The translations under genes and the position numbers were made by a program. Below the pieces are notes generated by a model. The model was given only the letters and a program-made list of their open reading frames with translations, ran no database searches and was not told the origin of the DNA. 52,680 nucleotides of DNA, taken from Clostridiales bacterium. GTDB taxonomy: Bacteria; Bacillota; Clostridia; UBA1381. Below are positions 40,988-49,428 of this stretch, piece by piece. Where the stretch lies: NCBI GenBank assembly GCA_029226065.1, contig JAQXXM010000018.1, forward strand, positions 1 to 52,680. The letters run 5' to 3'. The stretch's first letter is position 1. Each line of letters starts with the position of its first letter.

Positions 40988-42112
40988 CTACAACCGTTCT
41001 TTAAAATCCCTATACCCAAATTTACGGATATATGTCACCTCACCCGATTTATCAAGCTTACATATTGCAGGCAGACACATTCCGTTAAATGTGTTATTTT
41101 TAACAGTCGTGTAAATTGCCATATCCTCAAATATAAGCCTATCACCGATATTAATAGGACGTTCAAATGAATAGTCACCTATGATGTCGCCTGCAAGGCA
41201 AGTCAGCGATGAAAGACGATAAGTGTATGCTTTTTCATTGGCGTCATATCCGTTTTTCAGCGGAGGTCGATACGGCATTTCAATAACGTCGGGCATGTGG
41301 CACGATGCAGATGTATCAAGTAACGCTGTTGTTATTCCGTTATTTACAAGCTCGCATACGGTAGTAACAAGATAACCGGCATTAAGTGCCACTGCCTCGC
41401 CCGGTTCAAGGTATATTTCAAGATCGTATTTTTCTTTTACCCTGTTTATTTCCGATACAAGCAATTCTATATCATAATCGTCACGTGTTATATGATGACC
41501 GCCTCCGAAATTAAGCCATTTCATATTGTAAAGATATTTCCCGAACTTTTCCTCAACGGCTTTCAGAGTCGTTGCAAGATCATCGGAATTTTGCTCACAC
41601 AGTGTATGGAAATGCAAACCGCTTATACCGCTAAGCTCGTCAGGCTCAAAGTTTGCCTCGGTTACACCAAGTCTTGAGCCAAATGAGCATGGATCATAAA
41701 TGCCATGCTCCTGTGTTGAACATTCAGGGTTTATGCGTAATCCAAAACTTCCGCCATGAGATAACGCTCTCTCACGAAACTTCTTCCACTGCGAAAACGA
41801 ATTGAATACAATATGGTCGCATATCTCAAGCAGTTCGTCAAACTCATCATCTTTATATGCAGGACTGAACACGTGGTTTTCGCCGTCCATTTCCTCATGA
41901 GCAAGACGTGCCTCAAAAAGACCGCTTGCCGTAGCTCCGCTTATGTATTTGCCTATAAGCGGATAGAAATGATAATTGGAAAATGCCTTTTGTGCAAGGA
42001 GAATATGTGCACCTGTTCGCTTTTCCACATCGTGTAATATCTCAAGATTTTTCTTCAGCCTGACCTCGTCTATAATATAGCAAGGTGTAGGTATAGTATC
42101 TATAGTATACAT
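40988..42112 (-). CDS. nspC: Carboxynorspermidine/carboxyspermidine decarboxylase
   Basis: 374 residues, fold type III (alanine racemase-like) PLP enzyme of the NspC family. PLP lysine K42 in LLAQKAFSNY, GLRINPECS, SGLHFHTLCEQ, LNFGGGHHIT, a glycine-rich EPGEAVALNAGYL, and DTSASCHMPD with the acceptor-site Cys. It decarboxylates carboxyspermidine to spermidine (or the nor-form). It is one base from the upstream dehydrogenase stop and third in the speB operon, so the three steps form a pathway unit. Confidence 0.95.
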   Translation of the reverse strand: MYTIDTIPTPCYIIDEVRLKKNLEILHDVEKRTGAHILLAQKAFSNYHFYPLIGKYISGATASGLFEARLAHEEMDGENHVFSPAYKDDEFDELLEICDHIVFNSFSQWKKFRERALSHGGSFGLRINPECSTQEHGIYDPCSFGSRLGVTEANFEPDELSGISGLHFHTLCEQNSDDLATTLKAVEEKFGKYLYNMKWLNFGGGHHITRDDYDIELLVSEINRVKEKYDLEIYLEPGEAVALNAGYLVTTVCELVNNGITTALLDTSASCHMPDVIEMPYRPPLKNGYDANEKAYTYRLSSLTCLAGDIIGDYSFERPINIGDRLIFEDMAIYTTVKNNTFNGMCLPAICKLDKSGEVTYIRKFGYRDFKERL

Positions 42113-42113
42113 C

Positions 42114-43316
42114 TTAGTCCACCAAATCAGGATTAAAGCTTTCCTTCCATGGCAAGCCCCACTTGTTTAGTGCATCCATAAACGGATCGGGATCAAATTC
42201 TTCTATATTGAATACGCCTGCTCCCTGCCATTTGCCTGTCATAAGCATCATTGCACCAATCATTGCAGGAACACCTGTTGTATATGAAACAGCCTGAGAA
42301 CCGACCTCACGGTAACACTCCTGATGGTCGCAGGTATTATACAGATAATACGTCTTATCCTTTCCGTCCTTCTTGCCTATGAATATACAGCCAATATTAG
42401 TTTTGCCGACAGTTCTCGGCCCTAAAGATGCAGGATCGGGCAACACAGCCTTTAAAAACTGTAGCGGAACTATCTCCTTACCCTCGTACATTATAGGCTC
42501 AATTGATGTCATACCTACGTTTTCAAGACACTCTAAATGTCTTAGATAACTCTCGCCAAAGGTCATAAAGAAACGTATTCTCTTTATTCCCGGAATATTT
42601 AAAGCAAGTGATTCTATCTCCTCATGGTGGAGCAGATACATATCCTTTTTGCCGATTTCAGGGAAGTCATACACACGCTTTATCTCCATCGGCTCAGTCT
42701 CAACCCAGTGTCCGTCCTCCCAGTAACTGCCCTTTGCACTTACTTCACGGATATTTATTTCAGGATTAAAGTTTGTTGCAAACGGATAGCCATGGTCACC
42801 TGCATTGCAGTCAAGGATATCAATATAGTTTATCTCGTCAAACTCGTGTTTTAGTGCATAAGCAGAAAATACACTTGTAACACCCGGGTCAAATCCACTG
42901 CCTAAAAGTGCGCAAATACCCGCCTCTTTAAAACGATCACGATATTCCCACTGCCACTTATACTCAAATTTTGCAGTATCCTCCGGCTCATAGTTTGCTG
43001 TATCAACATAGTGCGTCTTTGTTGCAAGACACGCATCCATTATTGTTAAATCCTGATACGGCAGAGCAAGATTAAGCACAACATCAGGTTTAAATCCGTT
43101 TATAAGCTCGATAAGCTCATCAACATTATCCGCATCAACCTGCGCTGTATGGATTATGGTCTTTGACGTTCCCGAAAGCTTGTCTTTAAGCGCATCGCAC
43201 TTTGATTTTGTACGGCTTGCTATCATAATCTCCTCAAAAACCTCATCGTTCTGCACGCATTTGTGTATTGCAACCGATGCAACACCGCCACAGCCTATAA
43301 TTAAACATTTTCCCAT
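42114..43316 (-). CDS. Carboxynorspermidine/carboxyspermidine dehydrogenase (saccharopine dehydrogenase family)
   Basis: 400 residues. The N-terminal Rossmann motif GCGGVASVAIHKC (about 9-21) binds NADPH. GSGFDPGVTSVFSAYAL (about 138-154) and the C-terminal FLKAVLPDPASLGPRTVGKTNIG are typical of carboxynorspermidine dehydrogenases. The enzyme condenses L-aspartate semialdehyde with putrescine (or diaminopropane) and reduces the imine. Located between agmatinase and nspC, which supports the carboxyspermidine route over lysine metabolism. Confidence 0.93.
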   Translation of the reverse strand: MGKCLIIGCGGVASVAIHKCVQNDEVFEEIMIASRTKSKCDALKDKLSGTSKTIIHTAQVDADNVDELIELINGFKPDVVLNLALPYQDLTIMDACLATKTHYVDTANYEPEDTAKFEYKWQWEYRDRFKEAGICALLGSGFDPGVTSVFSAYALKHEFDEINYIDILDCNAGDHGYPFATNFNPEINIREVSAKGSYWEDGHWVETEPMEIKRVYDFPEIGKKDMYLLHHEEIESLALNIPGIKRIRFFMTFGESYLRHLECLENVGMTSIEPIMYEGKEIVPLQFLKAVLPDPASLGPRTVGKTNIGCIFIGKKDGKDKTYYLYNTCDHQECYREVGSQAVSYTTGVPAMIGAMMLMTGKWQGAGVFNIEEFDPDPFMDALNKWGLPWKESFNPDLVD

Positions 43317-43322
43317 CTTTCT

Positions 43323-44180
43323 TTAGTTCCTTTCCTTATATACTGCTATCATTAATTCTCTCATTATTTTTAATGCAACCGCTGTCGATACACCGCTTGT
43401 ATCAAGAGTTGGTGCAAGCTCATTCATATCCATACCCACAATATTAAGCTTTGATACTTTAAATATTGCCTCTAAAAGGTCGGTAAAAGTCACGCCGCCC
43501 GCCTCAGGAGTGCCTGTACCGGGAAATATTGACGGATCTAACACATCAAGATCAATTGTAAAATACACAGGCTTGCCCTTAAGCTTTTCGACAACGTCAC
43601 AAAGTCCGTCAAAATTAAACTTTTGTGTAATAACGTGGTCTTTTCCCCACTGAAATTCTCCACGCTCACCACTGCGTATGCCGAACTGATATATCTTGCC
43701 GTCACCCACCATATCCCATACACGGTGCATTACTGATGCATGGGAAAGATGTGCTCCTAAGTATTCGTCACGCAAATCAGCATGAGCGTCGAAATGGACC
43801 ACGTGCAAGTCGGGATATTTCTTAAATACCGCCCGAACCGCACCCAGTGTTACAAGATGCTCGCCACCTATCATAAGGGGAATTTTATCAGCATCAAGAA
43901 TTTCCTGTGTTCTTGCCTCTATATCTGAAAGTGCCATTTCAGTGTCACCAAAACAAAGTTCAAGGTCTCCCGAATCAAAAATCTGCATATCCTCCAAATC
44001 CATATCCTGATATGGACTGTATGTTTCAAGTCCGTATGACTCAGCACGCATATAACGTGATGCAAAGCGTGTACCAGGTCGGTACGAGGTTGTAGAATCA
44101 AAGGGTGCGCCGAATATGACGATTTTACTGTCGGAAAATTCGCTGTCACAACCCAAAAAGGTTTCTATATTCTTTTGCAT
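43323..44180 (-). CDS. speB: Agmatinase
   Basis: 285 residues, ureohydrolase converting agmatine to putrescine and urea at a binuclear Mn site. Metal motifs: GGEHLVTLG (about 104-112), HFDAHADLRD (about 130-139) and TIDLDVLDPSIFPGTGTPEAGG (about 204-225). Length is normal. It is the first gene of a three-gene operon with the dehydrogenase and decarboxylase; putrescine made here is the substrate of the next step. Agmatine would come from an arginine decarboxylase encoded elsewhere or by the PLP gene at 37846. Confidence 0.94.
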   Translation of the reverse strand: MQKNIETFLGCDSEFSDSKIVIFGAPFDSTTSYRPGTRFASRYMRAESYGLETYSPYQDMDLEDMQIFDSGDLELCFGDTEMALSDIEARTQEILDADKIPLMIGGEHLVTLGAVRAVFKKYPDLHVVHFDAHADLRDEYLGAHLSHASVMHRVWDMVGDGKIYQFGIRSGERGEFQWGKDHVITQKFNFDGLCDVVEKLKGKPVYFTIDLDVLDPSIFPGTGTPEAGGVTFTDLLEAIFKVSKLNIVGMDMNELAPTLDTSGVSTAVALKIMRELMIAVYKERN

Positions 44181-44218
44181 TTACAATCCCCTTTCAAAAT
44201 AGTATTAATATTACTAAT

Positions 44219-44247
44219 AGTATAACATAGAAACCTGAAAATTGCAA
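44219..44247 (-). promoter_or_regulatory. Sigma-A promoter of the speB operon
   Basis: Minus strand: -35 TTGCAA (44242-44247), 17-base spacer, -10 TATACT (44219-44224). The leader to ATG 44180 is about 30 bases. Confidence 0.72.
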
Positions 44248-44268
44248 TACTTTATAAGATATAATATG

Positions 44269-44308
44269 AAAGGGAGCATAGGCAACCTCGTATGCCTATG
44301 CTCCCTTT
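44269..44308 (-). terminator. Strong terminator after the DUF1540 gene
   Basis: A perfect 16-base stem, AAAGGGAGCATAGGCA (44269-44284) with its complement at 44293-44308, and an 8-base loop. It lies 7 bases after the DUF1540 stop and separates it from the speB promoter. The U-tract is short, so strength rests on the stem. Confidence 0.85.
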
Positions 44309-44315
44309 CGCTTTG

Positions 44316-44486
44316 TTACTTCAATTCAAATGAAGTACAGTCTGTGCACTCAATCATTGTGGGGTTAGCTTCGTGCGTTCCTACAACAATACTTGACAAA
44401 GAGCAATAATCCTCGTCCTTGCAGTGATTTTTGCACTGTGTCACAGTACACTTGATGTTTTTGTTTGGGTTACAACTACAACTCAT
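44316..44486 (-). CDS. DUF1540-domain cysteine-rich mini-protein
   Basis: A 56-residue protein with eight cysteines (3, 5, 13, 18, 22, 28, 47, 50). The pattern I-K-C-x4-C-x3-C-x5-C followed by a C-T-D-C-T-S-F ending is the DUF1540 signature, thought to bind metal. GGAGG lies upstream of ATG 44486. Function is unknown. It sits downstream of spoIIE, has a sporulation-sigma-like motif upstream and a strong terminator downstream, so expression as a monocistron during sporulation is possible but unproven. Confidence 0.88.
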   Translation of the reverse strand: MSCSCNPNKNIKCTVTQCKNHCKDEDYCSLSSIVVGTHEANPTMIECTDCTSFELK

Positions 44487-44568
44487 GTTGATGTCCTCCC
44501 GGATAATAGAAATGGTTTATGCACAACAGAAGCTTTTATATTTTTCCGTTCCGCCGCCGCTGTACAAG

Positions 44569-44599
44569 AGTATTATGTGCAGGGCAGATTTTTATATTC
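44569..44599 (-). promoter_or_regulatory. Possible sigma-E-like promoter of the DUF1540 gene
   Basis: Minus strand: GAATATA (44593-44599) and CATAATACT (44569-44577) with 15 bases between. This resembles the sigma-E pattern KMATATT-N14/15-CATACAMT in the -35 and the CATA start of the -10. No good sigma-A site was found in this gap. Weak evidence on its own. Confidence 0.4.
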
Positions 44600-44617
44600 A
44601 CGAATTTTTACTTTGGA

Positions 44618-46906
44618 TTATTTTGCCATTAGTCTTAACGCAACAACGCTCATATCGTCACGTGCCGTACCGTTGTTCTTTTCAACAGCAGTATCCATTA
44701 TTTCTTTTGATAATTCCTCCATATTATCAAACGGCTTTACCATTATTTTCTTTATCCATTCCGTTTTTGACGAACTGCATCCCGACTCCGTTATACCGTC
44801 ACTCATCATAAGAATTATATCTCCCTCTTTTAACGCAACAGCTTTCTTATCAAGACGGATATCGGACAAAATCCCTACAGGCACAGATGATGATGTAACT
44901 GTTTTTATTTCGCCACCATTTAGTATAAGAGTCTGTGCACTGCCTATTTTATATAACTGTGCCTCGGCGGTATATAAGTCGACAGATAGCAAGTCTATTG
45001 TGGAATACATTTCCTTTTCCATATTAAGGCACATTGATGAGTTCAGTATACCAAGGGCAGTTTTTACACCAAATCCCGCTTTTAAAAAACTTGTCAGGAG
45101 TCTGCATACTGCCGCACTTTCATACTGTGCCTCGTTTCCGCTTCCCATACCGTCAGCCACAATACAATAAAACTTACTGTTGCCAACCGTGAACATTGCG
45201 ACACTGTCACCATTTACTCCAAATCCGTCACGGGATAGCTGTAGCATCGATTTTTCCATTTCGTATAATGCACCCGATACATATTTTGATAAGCCGTTTT
45301 CAGTTCCCTCGTAAGATACAGAACGTCCCATAACATCGGTTATCACGCCCTCTACAAGAGAATGTGATACGTTTGGCGAAAGCCTCAAATACGCCTCACA
45401 TACACCGCTTGTACTTTCTATAACGCTTATCTCATAAGGAATGATACCGATTTTATCAAGGCTGTTTACTATTCGTTCCTCCTCATCCTCCATAAACGTA
45501 AACCCTTCTTCCACATCTCCTGCCATACCGAGAAAAAGCTTATTTATCTCGCTGTACTGCATTGATATAAGATTACGTGTTGTTACAGCATCACTGCGAC
45601 GGAGTACGTCACGTTTATATAATTCATATACATGGTTTATTTCGCATATAAGCTCATCAGGCTTTTCGCATCTTTCACCAAAATGTTTGGGAAGGTTGTC
45701 CTGGGTTAGTTTTCCCTCACTCTCTATTATGCCTATAAGCTCCAGCATATTTTTATACGTTCTGCGAAAATCAGTTTGCCAACATTTTCCGCACATTTTA
45801 CATTCATTACACACCCGCTCTGCCGCCTCGTCAAGAATTACACCTATATCATCAGAGTATTTCTTTAGTCTGCCCTCGGACATTGAGAAAAAACATTCGT
45901 GTAAGCTTTCAAATGCCTCCGATGTTTTTAAAAGACGCATTGACAGGTATTCACGCATACGGCTTGTGGGATTTACCGCTTCCACCTGCATAGATTTTGT
46001 AAAAAAGCTCCTCATATATTCCTGCACAACGCGCGGTGTGAATATGAACATTGCCCCGCCTATTACTGCGTTTGCCACACCTTGAGGTATATCAAATGTG
46101 TTCTGTGCATATATCATCATAACAGATGTTGCGCATATATACCCGATAAAGCACCCGATTTTCTTATACGTGTTCATAAAGCTTGCAAATAAAGCACCAA
46201 AGCCATACACGCCCATCATAACGACTGCACCCGATTCTGACATTGAGGACATAAACCCTATCGCAAGACCTGTACACGATGCAATAGATACGGGCGTATT
46301 AAGTGCCGTAACAAGCAACACGTATGAAACAAGAATATGTGTCAGACTTATTCCGTATGCGCCAATTCCGTTTAGCCCTGCCAAAACAACACCAACTGTT
46401 ATTGCAACACTTACATATTCCTCCGATGACATTCCGTGACGGCGTTCGAAATCCTCCGTTGTGTCGGCAGTTTTTTTAAATATTATGTACATAAGAGATG
46501 CTGTCATACTTTCGGTTAAAAGAAGAAATATATCAAATAGTCCTTTGATGCCCGAGAGCAGGACTACACCTCCGCCAAGTGCAACAGACAATCCGACCGC
46601 CACAGAATTAATAACCATACTTTTTTTCTTAAAAAGTCTCGAAAACAGCCAATATAAAGTAAGTGCAATAAGATATTTTGGGACCTCCGATACTCCTCTT
46701 GAGGTTGCTATTCCTATAAGAGCGCTCAGAATACCTATATAGGCTATGCGCTTATCATATACCGCGGCAAAAAAAGCCACCGCAAACGGCGACATTCCCA
46801 TAGCCGTAGCACGTGATGCAAAAAACAGCAGAAGCGTAGGAAGTATATCACTTAAAAGGGGCATTCGCACCAGCGTTTTTTGCGTTAAGACATTCGTTTG
46901 TTTCAT
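44618..46906 (-). CDS. spoIIE: Stage II sporulation protein E (SpoIIE) PP2C phosphatase
   Basis: 762 residues. About 10 membrane spans fill residues 15-300, a regulatory/oligomerisation region with a CNECKMCGKCW Cys motif follows (about 365-380), and a PP2C-type phosphatase ends the protein (about 550-760; IVADGMGSG, SVPVGIL, LMMSDGITE). SpoIIE dephosphorylates SpoIIAA to release sigma-F in the forespore and works at the polar septum. Presence marks the organism as spore-forming. Its promoter shows Spo0A-type features. The related region DDMSVVALRL at the end is PP2C-typical. Confidence 0.96.
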   Translation of the reverse strand: MKQTNVLTQKTLVRMPLLSDILPTLLLFFASRATAMGMSPFAVAFFAAVYDKRIAYIGILSALIGIATSRGVSEVPKYLIALTLYWLFSRLFKKKSMVINSVAVGLSVALGGGVVLLSGIKGLFDIFLLLTESMTASLMYIIFKKTADTTEDFERRHGMSSEEYVSVAITVGVVLAGLNGIGAYGISLTHILVSYVLLVTALNTPVSIASCTGLAIGFMSSMSESGAVVMMGVYGFGALFASFMNTYKKIGCFIGYICATSVMMIYAQNTFDIPQGVANAVIGGAMFIFTPRVVQEYMRSFFTKSMQVEAVNPTSRMREYLSMRLLKTSEAFESLHECFFSMSEGRLKKYSDDIGVILDEAAERVCNECKMCGKCWQTDFRRTYKNMLELIGIIESEGKLTQDNLPKHFGERCEKPDELICEINHVYELYKRDVLRRSDAVTTRNLISMQYSEINKLFLGMAGDVEEGFTFMEDEEERIVNSLDKIGIIPYEISVIESTSGVCEAYLRLSPNVSHSLVEGVITDVMGRSVSYEGTENGLSKYVSGALYEMEKSMLQLSRDGFGVNGDSVAMFTVGNSKFYCIVADGMGSGNEAQYESAAVCRLLTSFLKAGFGVKTALGILNSSMCLNMEKEMYSTIDLLSVDLYTAEAQLYKIGSAQTLILNGGEIKTVTSSSVPVGILSDIRLDKKAVALKEGDIILMMSDGITESGCSSSKTEWIKKIMVKPFDNMEELSKEIMDTAVEKNNGTARDDMSVVALRLMAK

Positions 46907-46947
46907 CGTTTGTTTTCCTTTCCGTATCTAATTAATCTATCATTAGA

Positions 46948-47015
46948 ATTATAGCAGATACGTATGGAGTAATTTGTCAAAAACCGCTGTCGAACACCAT
47001 AAATCGTACGACAAA
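46948..47015 (-). promoter_or_regulatory. Spo0A-type spoIIE promoter with 21-bp spacer and 0A boxes
   Basis: Minus strand: -35 TTGACA (46975-46980), 21-base spacer, -10 TATAAT (46948-46953). Consensus hexamers with a long spacer are the hallmark of Spo0A-activated sigma-A promoters such as Bacillus spoIIE and spoIIG. 0A-box matches: TGTCGAA at 46988-46994 (plus strand), TTTGTCAAA at 46973-46981 over the -35, and TTTGTCGTA on the minus strand at 47007-47015. Confidence 0.82.
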
Positions 47016-47052
47016 TTCTGCGTTATAGTATTATTTTATCTAACAAAAACAT

Positions 47053-47073
47053 GGGGCTAAATGCAACAGCCCC
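47053..47073 (-). terminator. Terminator after the nitroreductase gene
   Basis: GGGGCT (47053-47058) pairs with AGCCCC (47068-47073); the minus strand continues ATGTTTTTG as U-tail. The stem begins 2 bases after the nitroreductase stop. The GGGGCTGTTGC text resembles the terminators near 39245 and 52650. Confidence 0.8.
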
Positions 47074-47074
47074 A

Positions 47075-47641
47075 TTATACTGTTTTAATTAATACCTCAT
47101 CTATACCTCGTTTCGGCACGCATAATGTGTCTGTATCATCAAGGTAATACTTTATTCCGTCATCAATCCGCACCTCTTTTGGTGACTCTGCCGGATATCC
47201 TAAGGCTATTACGTCCGACAGCACCAAATTATCAGACAGTCCCAAAAGCTCCGATGCCTTCTGTCTTTCAACCGACATTATCCAGCATGCGCCCACACCG
47301 TCTGAAAGTGCAGTGAGAATTATATTCTCAATTGCCGCACCTATATCCTTATCATATCCGCCTTCACGAATTGACTTATCCGCACATACTGCGATATACG
47401 CCGTAGGGCGTTCGCCCTCCTTGGGATTATAGTTCGGTGCAAGATATCCCGCCCACTTCAAAAGTGGAAACAGCTTATCGCACATTTCCTTACTTGCTAT
47501 TGCAACATATTTAATGGGTTGCAAATTCATACCCGATGGCGCAACACGTCCTGCATCTATGTATTTTGCAAGCTGTTCTGCCGTAATAGGCGTATCTTTA
47601 AATTTACGTATACTGCGTCTCGATTTAATTAAATCATACAT
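47075..47641 (-). CDS. Nitroreductase family flavoprotein
   Basis: 188 residues, FMN-dependent nitroreductase fold. The N-terminal SRRSIRKFKDTPI motif (about 7-19) binds FMN phosphate, APSGMNLQPIKYV (about 35-47) is typical, and IGAAIENIILTALSDGVGACWIM gives the central helix; the C-terminal ALGYPAE precedes the second FMN-contact region. Substrate unknown. Last gene of the coaX operon, 14 bases after the stalk-domain gene, with a terminator straight after the stop. Confidence 0.92.
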   Translation of the reverse strand: MYDLIKSRRSIRKFKDTPITAEQLAKYIDAGRVAPSGMNLQPIKYVAIASKEMCDKLFPLLKWAGYLAPNYNPKEGERPTAYIAVCADKSIREGGYDKDIGAAIENIILTALSDGVGACWIMSVERQKASELLGLSDNLVLSDVIALGYPAESPKEVRIDDGIKYYLDDTDTLCVPKRGIDEVLIKTV

Positions 47642-47655
47642 ATCCGTTATCTCCC

Positions 47656-48813
47656 TTATTTTGTAAACTGTACCGTTACTGTTTTTGTTTCAACATTATA
47701 TTCATACACGAGGATTTGGTGTTGATAGTATTTGGCATTATCATAATATACGCCAAGCACGGACAACGGAGCATATTCATCATCGTTATATGTAACGATG
47801 TTGTCTATTTCATCTGTACAGCCTAAATCCCGTAAATCCGACAGCTTTATGCAGTCCTCCGAGCCAATGGTGTATAACGGCTTTGTTTTTCCGTCAATTG
47901 ACAGTGTATAGTTACTTTCCTTAAATGCCTTTGCTGTCTTTACATACTCCTCCTCATCTAAGGGGTATATATGCATAGTAGCAACTTCAAGCTGTTTGTA
48001 ATCCTGAAATTCGCCTAAATAGTTATTATTCTTAAAGTATAGCTTTTCTCCGTCCTCGGACAAGACAGGCTCTGACGGATAAAGACCATACATTGCTATA
48101 ACGTTCTTCGCATTATATATTAAGCCATTATCCAGGCATACATAGTAATATACCGCATACTGACCATGGTGAGTCGGCGGTAATCCGCCAAACCATTTTT
48201 CAGCACATATTGTATTGCCTGCACGCAATATGCGTGTTTTGGTAGGTGACCACAGCTGCCAGTCCATGGCAGTCTGTCTGCCACCGTCAGGCGTTCCGTA
48301 TAGCGAAAGTGACGTTGTAAGTGACAACAGCCGTTTACTGTCATCATAGCTATGCAGCATCTGATATTCGTGCCGTTTTTGCATATTAAGCGTTGGTGTG
48401 CCAATTACCTCAACAGGTGCCACCATTTTTCCGTCTATGGCATACACGTCATAGACATAATTTCCGTTTACTACAGCCTTGATGTCTGTCTCATAATAGT
48501 GTCCTGCAATATCGCCCACTTTGCCACGCTCAAAATTGGGTTTAAAGTCAGGAGATGGCTCACCGCACTTTGTAATAAATACTGTTCTTATGTTGTCGTT
48601 ATAGTACACATTAAATCCGTAGGGTGCCAAATCCTCAAGAGCAATAAGTGTCTGTCCGTTTATCGCATAACTCTGTATATCGAGTCCGTCTACCTGCGTC
48701 AGGATATCCGTTGTGTAAATATCACCTGCGACATCTCCTATTTTTGCCGAAGCTGTCACAGTACCTATTGCAAGAGCTGCTATAGCAATTGCTGTTAAAA
48801 TAAATTTTTTCAT
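47656..48813 (-). CDS. Secreted protein with copper-amine-oxidase-N-like stalk repeats
   Basis: 385 residues with a signal peptide (about 1-23, ASA/K). Two imperfect repeats starting IGDVAGDIYTTDI (about 25) and VGDIAGHYYETDI (about 99) resemble the stalk domain of the copper amine oxidase N-terminal type found in secreted Clostridia proteins; each pairs a vDGxxIxxYAInG segment with an iALEDLAPYG-type motif. The remaining ~240 residues have no recognised family. Extracellular structural or binding role is possible. Located between folE and nitroreductase; functional link unclear. Confidence 0.78.
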   Translation of the reverse strand: MKKFILTAIAIAALAIGTVTASAKIGDVAGDIYTTDILTQVDGLDIQSYAINGQTLIALEDLAPYGFNVYYNDNIRTVFITKCGEPSPDFKPNFERGKVGDIAGHYYETDIKAVVNGNYVYDVYAIDGKMVAPVEVIGTPTLNMQKRHEYQMLHSYDDSKRLLSLTTSLSLYGTPDGGRQTAMDWQLWSPTKTRILRAGNTICAEKWFGGLPPTHHGQYAVYYYVCLDNGLIYNAKNVIAMYGLYPSEPVLSEDGEKLYFKNNNYLGEFQDYKQLEVATMHIYPLDEEEYVKTAKAFKESNYTLSIDGKTKPLYTIGSEDCIKLSDLRDLGCTDEIDNIVTYNDDEYAPLSVLGVYYDNAKYYQHQILVYEYNVETKTVTVQFTK

Positions 48814-48832
48814 AGTGCTTCTCTCCTGTTGC

Positions 48833-49411
48833 TTATCTTAATAAATCATACACTTCACGTCTCAACTCGTGGTCGCTGTCAAACAATCCTCTTATAGCAC
48901 TTGTACGTGTCTTTGCACCGCGCGACTTTATTCCTCGTGCAGTCATACAGCTATGCTCACCATCAACAATTACGATAACGTCCTCCGTATCGCATACCTC
49001 CTGCATTATCTCGGCAATATCCGAGCATATACGTTCCTGTAACTGGAGACGTTTCGCAACCATATCACATATTCTTGCAATCTTGGAAAGCCCGATAACC
49101 TTTCCGTTAGGGATATAGCCCACGTGACACTTCATATTATACATCAATGCAATATGATGCTCGCAATAGCTGAAAATTTCTATATCCTTAACGAGAACAA
49201 GGTCACGTGAGTCTACATCCTCAAAACACTTGTTAAACATCTGGGCAATCTCGCTGTTGGTATAACGCATACCCTCGAACACCTCGTCATACATACGTGC
49301 AACACGGTCAGGTGTTTCTCTTAGTCCCTCTCTGTCGGGATCATCTCCAAGCTCTGTTATAATAGTGCGGATTGCTTCTTTTATTTTTTCATGATTGAAT
49401 TCTTTTTTCAT
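48833..49411 (-). CDS. folE: GTP cyclohydrolase I FolE
   Basis: 192 residues, catalysing the first step of folate (tetrahydropterin) synthesis from GTP. Zinc ligands correspond to C83 and H86 in YCEHHIALM and C155 in [27 protein letters not shown] and [10 protein letters not shown] are further family markers. Length is normal. It follows coaX by 17 bases, so pantothenate phosphorylation and folate synthesis share a transcript. Confidence 0.96.
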   Translation of the reverse strand: MKKEFNHEKIKEAIRTIITELGDDPDREGLRETPDRVARMYDEVFEGMRYTNSEIAQMFNKCFEDVDSRDLVLVKDIEIFSYCEHHIALMYNMKCHVGYIPNGKVIGLSKIARICDMVAKRLQLQERICSDIAEIMQEVCDTEDVIVIVDGEHSCMTARGIKSRGAKTRTSAIRGLFDSDHELRREVYDLLR

Positions 49412-49428
49412 TAACTATCACCTTAATA

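Noticed and set aside
44424-45170. Long plus-strand open frame (248 codons) antisense to spoIIE
   Set aside because: It lies wholly opposite the well-supported DUF1540 and spoIIE genes, has low-complexity Ser/Phe/Ile composition typical of a shadow frame, and lacks a ribosome site.
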